Part shown: positions 47,701-56,519 of the stretch, one piece after another
Layout: each line of letters begins with the position of its first letter
Position numbering within the stretch: position 1 is the stretch's first letter
From: Lentzea guizhouensis
GTDB taxonomy: Bacteria > Actinomycetota > Actinomycetes > Mycobacteriales > Pseudonocardiaceae
Direction of reading: 5' to 3'
Length of the DNA: 64,000 nucleotides
NCBI RefSeq assembly: GCF_001701025.1
Contig: NZ_CP016793.1
Coordinates: 3,472,001 to 3,536,000, forward strand
The notes under the pieces: model-generated
The model's input: the letters and a program-made list of their open reading frames with translations, nothing else
What the model was told of the DNA's origin: nothing
The model's database searches: none
Program-made: the position numbers and the translations under genes

Positions 47701-47751
47701 GCAACGACAACGGCCCCCGCTCGAATCCCGAGCGGGGGCCGTTGTCGTTGC
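47701..47751. terminator. 23-bp perfect bidirectional terminator
   Basis: Bases 47701-47723 pair perfectly with 47729-47751 around AATCC, between the convergent WXG gene and mycP. One of the longest uninterrupted stems in the window. Both sides run into short mixed sequence without a T tract. Confidence 0.92.
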
Positions 47752-47763
47752 CGGGTGGTGGAA

Positions 47764-49239
47764 CTAGGCCGGGCTACCGCGTTTGCGGTTCGAGTTCCGG
47801 ACGAACAGCGTGAGCGCCAGCAGCACGGCACCGACGCCGATGCCCGACAGCGCGACGATGATCGGCGGCCAGTCCAGGCTCTTCGGCGGCGTCGGCGAGG
47901 TGACCATGACCTCGGGCTGCGGTGCCTTGAAGCCGGGTGCCTCCGACGGGAGCACCGCGGTCAGCGCCGCGACCGGGTTCACCATGCCGTGGCCGGTCTT
48001 GTGGTCCTTGCCGGTCACGTTGCCCGGCTGCAGGGCCGTGGCCTTCAGGCGCGCCATGACATCGCGGGCCTTGAGCTTCGGGAACCGTTCACGCACCAGC
48101 GCGGCGATACCCGCGACGTAGGGCGAGGCGAAGCTGGTGCCCTTGATGTCGCTGGTGCCCTGCGCGGTGACGTTCGCGTTGGTCAGGCCGTCGCCCTTGG
48201 GGTCGACCGAGATGATCTCCTCGCCGGGGGCGGCGATGCCGACCCACGGGCCCCAGACGCTGAAGTCGGAGACCGCTCCGGACCGGGCGATCGACGCCAC
48301 CGAGAGCACGTCGTCGGCGAACCACGCCGGCGACGAGATCACCTTGACGTTGTTCGGGTCCATGTTGTCGTTCTGGGCCGGACAGCCGTTGCCGGCATCG
48401 TCCCTGTTGCCCGCGGCCGTCACGACCAACGCGTCCTGGACGTCGACCGCGTACCGGATCGCCGCCTGCAGCGCCAGGTCGTCCGGGCTGAACCCCTTGG
48501 GGCTGCCGCAGTTCGTCAACGAGATGTTGATGACGCCCGCGCCCTTGTCGGCCGCCCGCACGATCGCCTCGGCGAGCGTCTTCACCTTGCCGGCGCCCTT
48601 GCGCGGCTCGTTGGTCGCGTCGCCCTTGAACTCGTACCGGTCGCTGGTCTGGCGGATCGCCAGGATCCGCGCGTCCGGTGCGGCGCCGACGAAGTCGCCC
48701 TCGGTCTTCTTCGCCGCGGCGACGCCGGCCACCTCGGTGCCGTGGCCGTCGCAGTCGTCAGTGCCGTTCTTGGACTTGTCGACGTAGTCGCCGCCGGGGT
48801 CGACGCGACCCGCGAGACGCGGGTTGCGGGGGTCGACACCGGTGTCGATGATCGCGATCACGACGTTCTTGCCGGTCGCGAACCGGTGCGCCTCTTCGAG
48901 GTTGAGGCTCAGCTGGCCCCACGGCATCTCTTCGATGAGCTCGTTCTTGGTGTCGGACGCCACGCACTCCTTGTTGGTGCGCACGTAGGTCACGTCCGGC
49001 TGGCCGCTGTCCCTCGGCGGCGCCGTTCCGGGCGGCAGCGGTGGCGGCTCCGAGTTCGACCTGGGTGCCGAGCCCGTCGACGACGTCGGTGCCGCGGCGG
49101 ACGTCGAGGACGGCGGCTGGGCCGATGACGGCGGCTGGGCCGACGACGGCTGGGCGGAGGCGGCGGGTGGCACCGCCCCCGTCAGCAGCAGCAGTCCGGC
49201 GGTCGCGGCCGCCGTGGTGCGCCTGATGCCGGTCCTCAT
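47764..49239 (-). CDS. mycP: Type VII secretion-associated serine protease mycosin
   Basis: The 491-aa protein has a signal peptide (residues 1-29) and a Ser/Pro/Gln-rich linker with three similar SAQPPSS units at about 30-60. An S8 catalytic domain follows with D132 (IIDTGV), H166 (DGHGTEVAG) and S369 (GTSFASPYVAG). A C-terminal membrane helix (WPPIIVALSGIGVGAVLLAL) ends in a basic tail. This is the mycosin architecture: a periplasm-side protease needed for stability of ESX complexes. The ATG overlaps the eccD stop (ATGA). Confidence 0.95.
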   Translation of the reverse strand: MRTGIRRTTAAATAGLLLLTGAVPPAASAQPSSAQPPSSAQPPSSTSAAAPTSSTGSAPRSNSEPPPLPPGTAPPRDSGQPDVTYVRTNKECVASDTKNELIEEMPWGQLSLNLEEAHRFATGKNVVIAIIDTGVDPRNPRLAGRVDPGGDYVDKSKNGTDDCDGHGTEVAGVAAAKKTEGDFVGAAPDARILAIRQTSDRYEFKGDATNEPRKGAGKVKTLAEAIVRAADKGAGVINISLTNCGSPKGFSPDDLALQAAIRYAVDVQDALVVTAAGNRDDAGNGCPAQNDNMDPNNVKVISSPAWFADDVLSVASIARSGAVSDFSVWGPWVGIAAPGEEIISVDPKGDGLTNANVTAQGTSDIKGTSFASPYVAGIAALVRERFPKLKARDVMARLKATALQPGNVTGKDHKTGHGMVNPVAALTAVLPSEAPGFKAPQPEVMVTSPTPPKSLDWPPIIVALSGIGVGAVLLALTLFVRNSNRKRGSPA

Positions 49240-50639
49240 GGCGTGATCAGGCTCCGGAAGACCGAGTACATGTCCATGACCGCGAGCGCCAGCGGCACCA
49301 CGGAGGCGATCAGGATCGCCTCCAGGATGTCCACGGTGCGGCGCAGCGGCGGCGAGAACTTCTGGCCGGGGAAGATCACACCGAGCACCAGCGCGGCCGC
49401 GCCCAGCACCAGCAGCGTGCCGAACACGAAGACGATCAGGTTGAACTCGGACGCCTTGGCGATCCAGCCGATCAGGATGCCGGCCGCGGCGAACATGCCG
49501 GTCGACAGCAACGCCACGGCCTGCGCGCCGTTCGCGTACGCACGACCGCGCATCATCAGCACGATCGCGACGACCACGCCGTAGATCGGGCCCCAGACCG
49601 TGCCGTCACCGGAGGCGACGATCGCGGCGAGCGCGGCGACCACACCGGTGCCGATGATCATGCCGGTCAGGTACTCGTGGGCGACGGCGGTCCGGCGTTC
49701 GATCACCGCGAACTCCGGGAAACCGCTGTCCTCCTTCAGGTCCTCGGCACTCGTCGGCACGACGGGCGGCGGGATCTTGGCGAGCTGCAGCGTGAGCCTC
49801 GGCAGCATCGACATCGCGCCCAGCGCCACCGCGCCGGCCGCCGCGGCCACACCGGGCAGCGGGTGCTCGACGAACGTGGCGACTAGGAACGCGAGCGCGG
49901 CGATCGTGCCGGCCGTCGCCGCGGCGATGAACACCGTGACGCCCTGGCCGATCAGCAGGATTCCGGCCCACGCGAAGATCATCATCAGCGCGGAGGCGAG
50001 CAGCATCTTCGGTTCGAAGTTGACGCCCGGCACCGCGTGGAAGCCCGCGACGAACGCCATCGGCAGCGACCCGCACGCGGCGATCAGCACACCGGTCGAC
50101 GACGCCTTGTAGGCACGCGCGATGGTCGCGCCCGTGGCGAGCGTGGCGATGGCGGCGACACCGGCGGCGATCGCGGCCGCGAGAGCGCTTCCCTCGCCTG
50201 CCGTGGTGATCGGGCCGGACAGGAACAACGCCACCGCGGAGCCGATCAGCGCGAGCGCACCGGCGAGGTGGCCGAACTTCTGCGCGGTCTCCTTGGTCCA
50301 CGGGCGGAACGAGTCCGGGTCGGACTCGGCGATCGCGTCGACCACGTCGTCGTACAGCGGCGGCGGCGGGTTCTCGTTGCGGCGCCGCAGCTGCAGCAGC
50401 TCACCGTCGACCACGCCGAGCGACGCGAGCGTGCGCGCGGGGTCGAGCGGGCTGTCGCCGAGCTTCGCGAGGCACCATCCGCCGTGCCGGACACCGCCGT
50501 CCGGAGTGGCCTCTCTCGCCATGTCCAGCAGCATGGGCAGGAGATCGGCCACCGCCACGTCGGCAGGCAGCGCGACGTCGATACGCGTTCGAGGTGCCAC
50601 CACCGTGACACGGCTGAACACCGTCGTACCGGTCGCCAC
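49236..50639 (-). CDS. eccD: Type VII secretion membrane channel protein EccD
   Basis: The 467-aa protein has an N-terminal ubiquitin-like domain (about residues 6-90, FSRVTVVAPRTRIDVALP to DGELLQLRRR). About eleven membrane helices follow between residues 120 and 465, with a cytoplasmic loop LKEDSGFPEFAVIERRTAVA. EccD forms the central membrane core of the ESX complex. It is divergent from eccC across 245 bases and translationally coupled to mycP. Confidence 0.95.
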   Translation of the reverse strand: MATGTTVFSRVTVVAPRTRIDVALPADVAVADLLPMLLDMAREATPDGGVRHGGWCLAKLGDSPLDPARTLASLGVVDGELLQLRRRNENPPPPLYDDVVDAIAESDPDSFRPWTKETAQKFGHLAGALALIGSAVALFLSGPITTAGEGSALAAAIAAGVAAIATLATGATIARAYKASSTGVLIAACGSLPMAFVAGFHAVPGVNFEPKMLLASALMMIFAWAGILLIGQGVTVFIAAATAGTIAALAFLVATFVEHPLPGVAAAAGAVALGAMSMLPRLTLQLAKIPPPVVPTSAEDLKEDSGFPEFAVIERRTAVAHEYLTGMIIGTGVVAALAAIVASGDGTVWGPIYGVVVAIVLMMRGRAYANGAQAVALLSTGMFAAAGILIGWIAKASEFNLIVFVFGTLLVLGAAALVLGVIFPGQKFSPPLRRTVDILEAILIASVVPLALAVMDMYSVFRSLITP

Positions 50640-50809
50640 CAGGGCCCCCTAAGTCAAGTCGATCAGTCACATCAGCGCTTGCGGAACAACGGCCCGACCC
50701 TATTGGTCCACCTGGACGCTCGGCGGGCGGCCCTAGTATGGCCGCACCGGCGCCTTCTGCACGTGTGGTTCGCAGAACACGTTCGACTGGGTTTTTTCCC
50801 GACCCACCT

Positions 50810-50838
50810 TCGTGACGCGCGCGGATGCGCAATAGTGT
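50810..50838 (+). promoter_or_regulatory. Probable eccC promoter
   Basis: TCGTGA (50810-50815), a 17-bp spacer and TAGTGT (50833-50838) precede the eccC TTG by 46 bases. A -10-like TAGGGT for eccD lies on the minus strand at 50702-50697 with no good -35. Confidence 0.5.
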
Positions 50839-50884
50839 CGGTTGCTACTGGTGGCGTAACAAGAGTCGAAGAGGTGCCTGTCAG

Positions 50885-53800
50885 TTGAGCACGCTGCAGT
50901 TCAAGCGAACGGCACGCCTTGCTGCTCCCCGGCCTCCGGGCGGTGAGGTCCACCTCGAACCGCCACCCGAGGTCCCCCGCATCATCCCCGGCAACATCAT
51001 GATGAAGGCAATGCCCGTCGTCATGATCGTCGCGTCCGTGGGCATGATGGGCATGATGTTCGTGTACTCGAACAGGCAGCCCATGGCCATGCTGATGCCC
51101 GGCATGATGCTGATCTCGACCGTCGGCATGATGGCGAGCGGCATGGGCTCCGGCAAGGGCCAGAAGAAGGCCGAGATGAACGAGGACCGCAAGGACTACC
51201 TGCGGTACCTCGGCCAGATGCGCGACAGGGCCCGTGAGGCGGCCGACGAGCAGCGCGCGGAACGCGAGTGGGTGCACCCGGACCCGCAGCAGCTCTGGTC
51301 CCTCGCCACCACCAGGCGCATGTGGGAACGCCGCCAGAACGACCCCGACTTCTGCCACCTGCGCGCCGGCCGGGGCTCGCAGCGCCTCGCCACCCGCCTG
51401 GTGCCGCCGCAGACCGGCCCGGTCGAGGAGCTCGAGCCGATCGCCACGCTGGCACTGCGCCGGTTCGTCCGCGCGCACTCGCTCGTGCCGGACCTGCCGA
51501 TCTCCATCGCCCTGCGCGGGTTCGCCGCCGTCGGCCTGCTCGGCGAGATCGAGGACCGCCGCAACCTCGCACGCGCCCTGCTCGCCCAGCTCGTCACGTT
51601 CCACGCCCCGGACGACCTGATCATCGCCGTCGTCAGCGCGGGCCGCACCAAGCAGCAGTGGGAGTGGGCGAAGTGGCTGCCGCACGTGCAGCACCCCACC
51701 GACATCGACGGCATCGGCCAGCGCCGCATGATGGCGAACTCGCTCGCCGAGATCGAGGCGATGCTGGACGAGTACCTGCGCGACCGGCAGCGGTTCACCC
51801 GCAACGCCCCGCCGCCGCCCGACCAGCCGCACATCGTGATCGTCATCGACGACGGCGACATCAGCCGCGAAGAGATGATCATCCTGGAGGAGGGTCTGGT
51901 CGGCGTCACGCTGCTCGACCTCTCCGAGTGCCTCGGCAACCTGACCGCCCGCCGCGGTCTGCGCCTGGTCATCGAGAACAACCAGCTGGGTGCCCGTTCC
52001 GCGAGCGGTGTCGAGTGGTTCGGCGCGCCGGACGGGCTGTCTGTCGTCGAGGCCGAGGCACTGGCCCGCAGGCTCGCGCCGTACCGCATGGGCGCGGCCG
52101 GTGAGTCCTCCGGTGACGGTGGCGAGGACCCGTTGGCGATGAGCAACAACCCGCCGCTGCTCGAGTTCATGGGCATCCCCGGCGACCCGATCACGTTCGA
52201 CGTGCAGCAGGCGTGGCGGCCCCGGCCCAAGCGCGACCGCTACCGCATCCCGTTCGGCATCGGCGAGCACGGCCAGTCGGTCGAGCTCGACATCAAGGAA
52301 GCCGCCGAGGACGGCATGGGCCCGCACGGCCTGTGCATCGGCGCCACCGGTTCCGGCAAGTCGGAGTTCCTCCGCACGCTGGTGCTCGGTCTGCTGGCGT
52401 CGCACTCGTCGACCGCGCTCAACATGATCCTCGTCGACTTCAAGGGTGGTGCGACGTTCCTCGGTCTGGACAAGGCACCGCACGTCGCCGCGACGATCAC
52501 CAACCTCGCCGGCGACCTCAGCCTGGTCGACCGCATGAAGGACGCCATCGCCGGTGAGGTCTCGCGCCGGCAGGAGGTCCTCGCGAAGGGCAACTACAAG
52601 AACGTCTGGGACTACGAGAAGGCCCGCGAGAACGGCGCCCAGCTCGACCCGCTGCCCGCGCTGTTCATCTGCATCGACGAGTTCTCCGAGATGCTGACGG
52701 CGAAGCCGGACTTCATCGACATCTTCCTCCAGATCGGTCGTGTCGGCCGGTCGCTGCAGATGCACATGCTGCTGGCGTCGCAGCGGCTCGAGGAAGGCAA
52801 GCTGCGCGGTCTGGACACGTTCCTGTCGTACCGGATCGGTCTGAAGACCTTCAACGCGGCGGAGTCCCGTGCGGCGATCGGTGTGCCGGACGCCTACGAG
52901 CTGCCGCCGATCCCGGGCTCCGGCTACCTGAGCGTGCAGGGCATGCCGCTCACGAGGTTCAAGGCGCTCTACGTCTCGGGCACCTACCGGCCGTCGGGCA
53001 TGCAGTCCGCCGGTGAGTCGGTGGCGGTGCGCAGCGACAAGCGCCCGCGGTTCTTCGTGCCGGACTTCATCGAGATCCCGAAGGAGCCGGAGCGGCCGGT
53101 CGAGCCGGTCAAGGTCGCGGAGCCGGTCAAGGAGGACGCGAACGAGCCGACCCAGCTCGAGCTCATCGTCGACCGCCTCGTCGGCCAGGGCCCGCCGGCG
53201 CACGAGGTGTGGCTGCCGCCGCTCAACGAGCCGCCGACGATGGACACGATGCTGCCGCCGCTCGACGTGACGCCGGACCGCGGCCTCACGCCGCCGCAGT
53301 ACCCGGCCAACGGCATGCTGCAGATCGCGGTCGGCGTGGTCGACAAGCCGTTCGAACAGCGCCGCGACCTGCTGTGGGCCGACTTCTCCGGTGCCGCCGG
53401 CCACGGTGCGGTCGTCGGTGGTCCGCAGTCGGGCAAGTCGACGCTGCTGCGGTCGATCATCGCCTCGATGGCGCTCACGCACACCCCGCAGGAGGCGCAG
53501 TTCTACTGCATCGACCTCGGTGGTGGCACGCTCGCCGCGATGGAGAACCTGCCGCACGTCGGTGGCTTCGCCGGCCGTCTCGACGTCGACAAGGTCCGCC
53601 GCATGGTGGCCGAGCTCCAGACCCTGATCACCGAGCGCGAGCTCCGGTGGCGCGAGCAGCGGATCGACTCGATGGTCGAGTTCCGCAACCGCAAGCGCCG
53701 CGGTGAGATCAAGGACGACCACTTCGGCGACGCGTTCCTGGTCGTCGACGGCTGGATGAACTTCCGCCAGGAGTTCGAGATGGTCGAACCGCAGATCCAG

Positions 53801-54898
53801 GCGCTCGCCGCCCAGGGTCTGTCCTACGGCGTGCACGTGATCGTCGCCGCCAACCGGTGGGCGGAGATCCGTCCCGCGATGAAGGACCTCCTCGGCACCC
53901 GCTTCGAGCTCCGCCTCGGTGACCCGAGCGAGTCCGAGATCGACCGCAAGGTCGCGGCCAACGTGCCACCCGGCCGTCCCGGCCGCGGTCTGACCGGCGA
54001 CAAGCTGCACTTCCTCACGGCACTGCCGCGCATCGACACCTCGCAGGACCCGACCACGGTCTCCGCGGGTGTCCAGGACCTCGAGGCCAAGCTCAACCAG
54101 GCCTGGCAGGGCCCGCGCGCGCCGCAGGTCCGGATGCTCCCCGACGTGCTCGAGCACGCGCAGCTCATGGCGCAGGTCCAGCAGACCAACCCGAACCGCG
54201 GCCACCTGGTCCCGGTCGGCGTCAACGAGGACGAGCTCGCGCCGGTCTACTTCGACTTCGACGCGGACCCGCACTTCATGGCGCTGGCCGACGGCGAGTC
54301 CGGCAAGACGAACATCCTGCGCACGATCGTCCGCGGCATCATGACGAGCTACACCTCCTCGGAGGCGCTGATCGTCCTCGCGGACTACCGCCGCACGATG
54401 CTCGGCTTCATCGACACCGACCACCTCCTGACCTACGCCGTGTCGGCCACCCAGTTCGCCGACACGGTCAAGGAGGTGCGGGGCTCGCTCAGCCGCCGCA
54501 TGCCCGGCCCCGACGTCACCCAGGAGCAGCTCAAGAACCGCTCCTGGTGGACCGGCCCCGAGGTCTTCGTCATCGTCGACGACTACGACCTCGTCGCCCC
54601 GCAGGGTGCCGCCAACCCGCTGCAGCCGATCGCGGAGTTCATCCCGCAGGCCAAGGACGTCGGTCTGCACGTCGTCGTCGTCCGCCGCATGGGTGGTGCC
54701 TCCCGCGCCATGTACGACCCGGTGATGGGCAAGCTGAAGGAGATCGCGGCCCCGATCTTCGTCGGTTCCGGCTCGAAGGAGGAGGGCGCCATCGTGGGCA
54801 ACCTGAAGCCGTCGCCTCAGCCTCCCGGCCGCGGCACGCTGGTGACCCGCAAGTTCGGCCAGCAGCGCATCCAGTTCGCCTGGATCGCACCCGAGTAG
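50885..54898 (+). CDS. eccC: Type VII secretion ATPase EccC (fused EccCa-EccCb)
   Basis: The motor of the ESX system, 1337 aa. I start at TTG 50885 (MSTLQFKRTARLAAPRPPGG), with GAAGAGGTG about 9 nt upstream; a longer reading from 50825 has no ribosome binding site. Two membrane helices at about residues 38-80 are Met-rich (VGMMGMMFVYS, MAMLMPGMML). Three FtsK/SpoIIIE-type ATPase domains follow: Walker A GATGSGKS (486-493), GGPQSGKST (845-853) and DGESGKT (1136-1142). ALFICIDEFSEML and DAFLVVDGWMNF are Walker B regions. It recruits substrates through the last ATPase. The single-chain form is usual for ESX-4. Confidence 0.97.
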   Translation: MSTLQFKRTARLAAPRPPGGEVHLEPPPEVPRIIPGNIMMKAMPVVMIVASVGMMGMMFVYSNRQPMAMLMPGMMLISTVGMMASGMGSGKGQKKAEMNEDRKDYLRYLGQMRDRAREAADEQRAEREWVHPDPQQLWSLATTRRMWERRQNDPDFCHLRAGRGSQRLATRLVPPQTGPVEELEPIATLALRRFVRAHSLVPDLPISIALRGFAAVGLLGEIEDRRNLARALLAQLVTFHAPDDLIIAVVSAGRTKQQWEWAKWLPHVQHPTDIDGIGQRRMMANSLAEIEAMLDEYLRDRQRFTRNAPPPPDQPHIVIVIDDGDISREEMIILEEGLVGVTLLDLSECLGNLTARRGLRLVIENNQLGARSASGVEWFGAPDGLSVVEAEALARRLAPYRMGAAGESSGDGGEDPLAMSNNPPLLEFMGIPGDPITFDVQQAWRPRPKRDRYRIPFGIGEHGQSVELDIKEAAEDGMGPHGLCIGATGSGKSEFLRTLVLGLLASHSSTALNMILVDFKGGATFLGLDKAPHVAATITNLAGDLSLVDRMKDAIAGEVSRRQEVLAKGNYKNVWDYEKARENGAQLDPLPALFICIDEFSEMLTAKPDFIDIFLQIGRVGRSLQMHMLLASQRLEEGKLRGLDTFLSYRIGLKTFNAAESRAAIGVPDAYELPPIPGSGYLSVQGMPLTRFKALYVSGTYRPSGMQSAGESVAVRSDKRPRFFVPDFIEIPKEPERPVEPVKVAEPVKEDANEPTQLELIVDRLVGQGPPAHEVWLPPLNEPPTMDTMLPPLDVTPDRGLTPPQYPANGMLQIAVGVVDKPFEQRRDLLWADFSGAAGHGAVVGGPQSGKSTLLRSIIASMALTHTPQEAQFYCIDLGGGTLAAMENLPHVGGFAGRLDVDKVRRMVAELQTLITERELRWREQRIDSMVEFRNRKRRGEIKDDHFGDAFLVVDGWMNFRQEFEMVEPQIQALAAQGLSYGVHVIVAANRWAEIRPAMKDLLGTRFELRLGDPSESEIDRKVAANVPPGRPGRGLTGDKLHFLTALPRIDTSQDPTTVSAGVQDLEAKLNQAWQGPRAPQVRMLPDVLEHAQLMAQVQQTNPNRGHLVPVGVNEDELAPVYFDFDADPHFMALADGESGKTNILRTIVRGIMTSYTSSEALIVLADYRRTMLGFIDTDHLLTYAVSATQFADTVKEVRGSLSRRMPGPDVTQEQLKNRSWWTGPEVFVIVDDYDLVAPQGAANPLQPIAEFIPQAKDVGLHVVVVRRMGGASRAMYDPVMGKLKEIAAPIFVGSGSKEEGAIVGNLKPSPQPPGRGTLVTRKFGQQRIQFAWIAPE

Positions 54899-54919
54899 GA
54901 CCGGACCGCTCTGCCTGGT

Positions 54920-54948
54920 GGCCCTCGCCGTTTCCGACGGCGGGGGCC
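54920..54948 (+). terminator. Terminator after eccC
   Basis: GGCCCTCGCCG (54920-54930) pairs with 54938-54948 around TTTCCGA, 11 bp with one T-G pair, 22 bases after the eccC stop. Confidence 0.75.
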
Positions 54949-54977
54949 GCTCTGGTTCTCCGGGACTGAAGGAGAAA

Positions 54978-55153
54978 GGGCCCGCAGCCTCTCGGCCACG
55001 GGCCCCGCACAGGTAGCAGGGGTTCTACCTGTCCCCCAGCGACCGGGCTGCTTCTCGAGAAGGTGTCCCCCAGGACCACCCTCCGTCGAACCGGTCGAGG
55101 ACGACTCTGCCGGACACCGCTCACGCCCGGCTCACACTTCGATGACACCGCGG
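54978..55153 (+). repeat. Leader element, copy A (orphan)
   Basis: The element begins GGGCCCGCAGCC (hairpin with CGGGCCC). It then has AGCAGGGG, TGTCCCCCAG and AGGACCAC, the core GAGGACGACTCTGCC (55097-55111) and three TCAC-type repeats at 55121, 55132 and 55143 (TCAC, TCAC, TGAC), each 11 bp apart. No gene follows; copy B begins 29 bases later. This 800-base gap (54899-55700) otherwise holds copy B and a gene fragment. Confidence 0.6.
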
Positions 55154-55181
55154 AGAGCGGTGGTTCGTGAGCAAGGAAAAA

Positions 55182-55395
55182 GGGCCCGCAGCCGAAGCCG
55201 CGGGCCCACCGAACAGCAGGGGACTGTCCGGTTCCCCCATGACCGGTGTCCGTCCGGCCCGAACCCACTGGGGAGGGTCGACCCGGCAGGACCACGACGA
55301 GCGCAACACCCCCCAAGCTTGCGTTGCCGCTCTCGTCGTCCGGCTGAGGACAACTCTGCCCGGTCGCGCTCACACTTCGGTCACACCGCGCCACC
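55182..55395 (+). repeat. Leader element, copy B (orphan)
   Basis: It shares with copy A, in the same order, GGGCCCGCAGCC (55182-55193), AGCAGGGG, TTCCCCCA with GACCGG, AGGACCAC, the core GAGGACAACTCTGCC (55346-55360) and TCAC repeats at 55370 and 55381 (11-bp spacing). The middle section is about 45 bases longer than in A. No intact gene follows; 84 bases on is the C-terminal fragment of a BTAD-type regulator. Confidence 0.6.
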
Positions 55396-55478
55396 GCCCC
55401 CGCACTCGCCGCTCGACGAGGGCACACGTGCGAGCCGGGCGGCGGGTCGAGACGAATGTGGGCCGAGGGCCGGCCGGC

Positions 55479-55598
55479 ATGAAGGCCGAGATCGGTGAGG
55501 CGGAGGCGGCTCGCGGCCACTGCCGGAACGCGCTCGACATCTACGACGACCTCGGGTTCGCCAAGGCCGACGAGGCGCGTCCTGCTCGGGCGGGCTGA
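55479..55598 (+). pseudogene. C-terminal fragment of a BTAD/TPR regulator
   Basis: The 39-codon stretch MKAEIGEAEAARGHCRNALD then IYDDLGFAKADEARPARAG ends at TGA 55596-55598. It matches the last TPR helix pair and tail of AfsR-like regulators, where a gene-final ALxIYDDLG.P.ADEVRA is common. Nothing upstream encodes the rest of such a protein. I read it as the remnant of a regulator gene whose body was deleted, leaving its leader (copy B) and its last codons. Confidence 0.6.
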
Positions 55599-55672
55599 GC
55601 GGCCGGTCCGGCCACGATGAAGAGGGAGGTAACCGCGGCCGGACCAGCCACCAATATGGTCGACCTGAGCGC

Positions 55673-55690
55673 TCACATTCCGGTCACAGG
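55673..55690 (+). promoter_or_regulatory. TCAC direct repeats upstream of the first BTAD regulator
   Basis: TCACATTCCGG-TCACAGG: TCAC at 55673 and 55684, 11 bp apart, just upstream of the Shine-Dalgarno GGGGGAGGGA of the regulator gene starting at 55701. The position is very close to the start codon, so transcription from here would give a nearly leaderless message unless the -10 lies elsewhere. Confidence 0.45.
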
Positions 55691-55700
55691 GGGAGGGAAC

Positions 55701-56519
55701 GTGGTTGTCGAGTACCGGGTGCTCGGCCCGTTGGAGGTGCTGAGCGACGGCGTCGCCGTGCCGGTGCCCGCAGGGCGGTGCCGGGTGCTGCTGGCCACGT
55801 TGTTGTTGCGTCCCAACCAGGTCGTCTCGATCGACGTGCTGGTCGACCGGCTCTGGGACGGCGAGCCGCCGTCACCGGACCGGGCGCACAAGACGCTCCA
55901 CACGGTGGTCATGCGGCTGCGCCAGGCGCTCGGCGATGCGGACTGCGTGCGCACTTCGACCGGCGGTTACCTCGCCGAGGTGGCGGCGGACGCGCTCGAC
56001 CTGACCCGGTTCCGCCGGCTGGTCGCGGCCGGGGACCTGGCCGCCGCCGTCCGGTTGTGGCGCGGGCCGATGCTCCTCGACGTGCGGTCCGACACCCTGC
56101 ACCGGCACGACGTCCCGCTGGTGACCGAGGAGTGGGTGCACGCGCTCGAACGGCGGATCGGCGCCGACCTCGACGCCGGCCGGGCCGCCGAGGTGGTGCC
56201 CGAGCTGCGCGGCCTCACCGCGCAGCACCCGTTCCGCGAGGCGTTCTGGGGCCAGCTGGTGCTGGCGCTCGCGATGTCGGGGCAGCAGGAACGGGCGCTG
56301 GCCGCCTACCAGGAGATCCGGACGCTGCTGGCCGACGAGCTCGGCGTCGACCCGGGCGACGAGCTGCAGGCCGTGCACCGGCGCGTGCTCGCGGGTCCGG
56401 TGGCGGTGCGCGAGCCGGCGCGCGCCTGGGCCCGTGCCGCGCCAACTGCCGACGACGACACCCCGGTTCGTCGGGCGGTCCTCCGAGCTGCGCGACCTCA
56501 CCGAGCTGGCCGGCCGTGA
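55701..56519 (+). CDS. BTAD-type transcriptional regulator, N-terminal part (frameshifted gene)
   Basis: From GTG 55701 (GGGGGAGGGA upstream) the frame encodes an OmpR/PhoB-type winged helix (EYRVLGPLEVLSDG; LDRLWD-like VDRLWDGEPPSPDRAHKTLH) at about residues 1-90. A BTAD helical domain lies at about 95-240 (AALERRI-like, SGQQERALAAYQEIRTLLAD). After LAGPVAVREPARAW the frame becomes non-family and stops at 56519. The NB-ARC and TPR parts continue in the next frame from GTG 56434. One extra base within 56427-56433 explains the break. AfsR/SARP proteins activate antibiotic or developmental genes. Confidence 0.75.
   Translation: MVVEYRVLGPLEVLSDGVAVPVPAGRCRVLLATLLLRPNQVVSIDVLVDRLWDGEPPSPDRAHKTLHTVVMRLRQALGDADCVRTSTGGYLAEVAADALDLTRFRRLVAAGDLAAAVRLWRGPMLLDVRSDTLHRHDVPLVTEEWVHALERRIGADLDAGRAAEVVPELRGLTAQHPFREAFWGQLVLALAMSGQQERALAAYQEIRTLLADELGVDPGDELQAVHRRVLAGPVAVREPARAWARAAPTADDDTPVRRAVLRAARPHRAGRP

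Noticed and set aside
50672..54670. Open frame of over 1300 codons antisense to eccC
   Set aside because: Composition artefact opposite a well-supported EccC.
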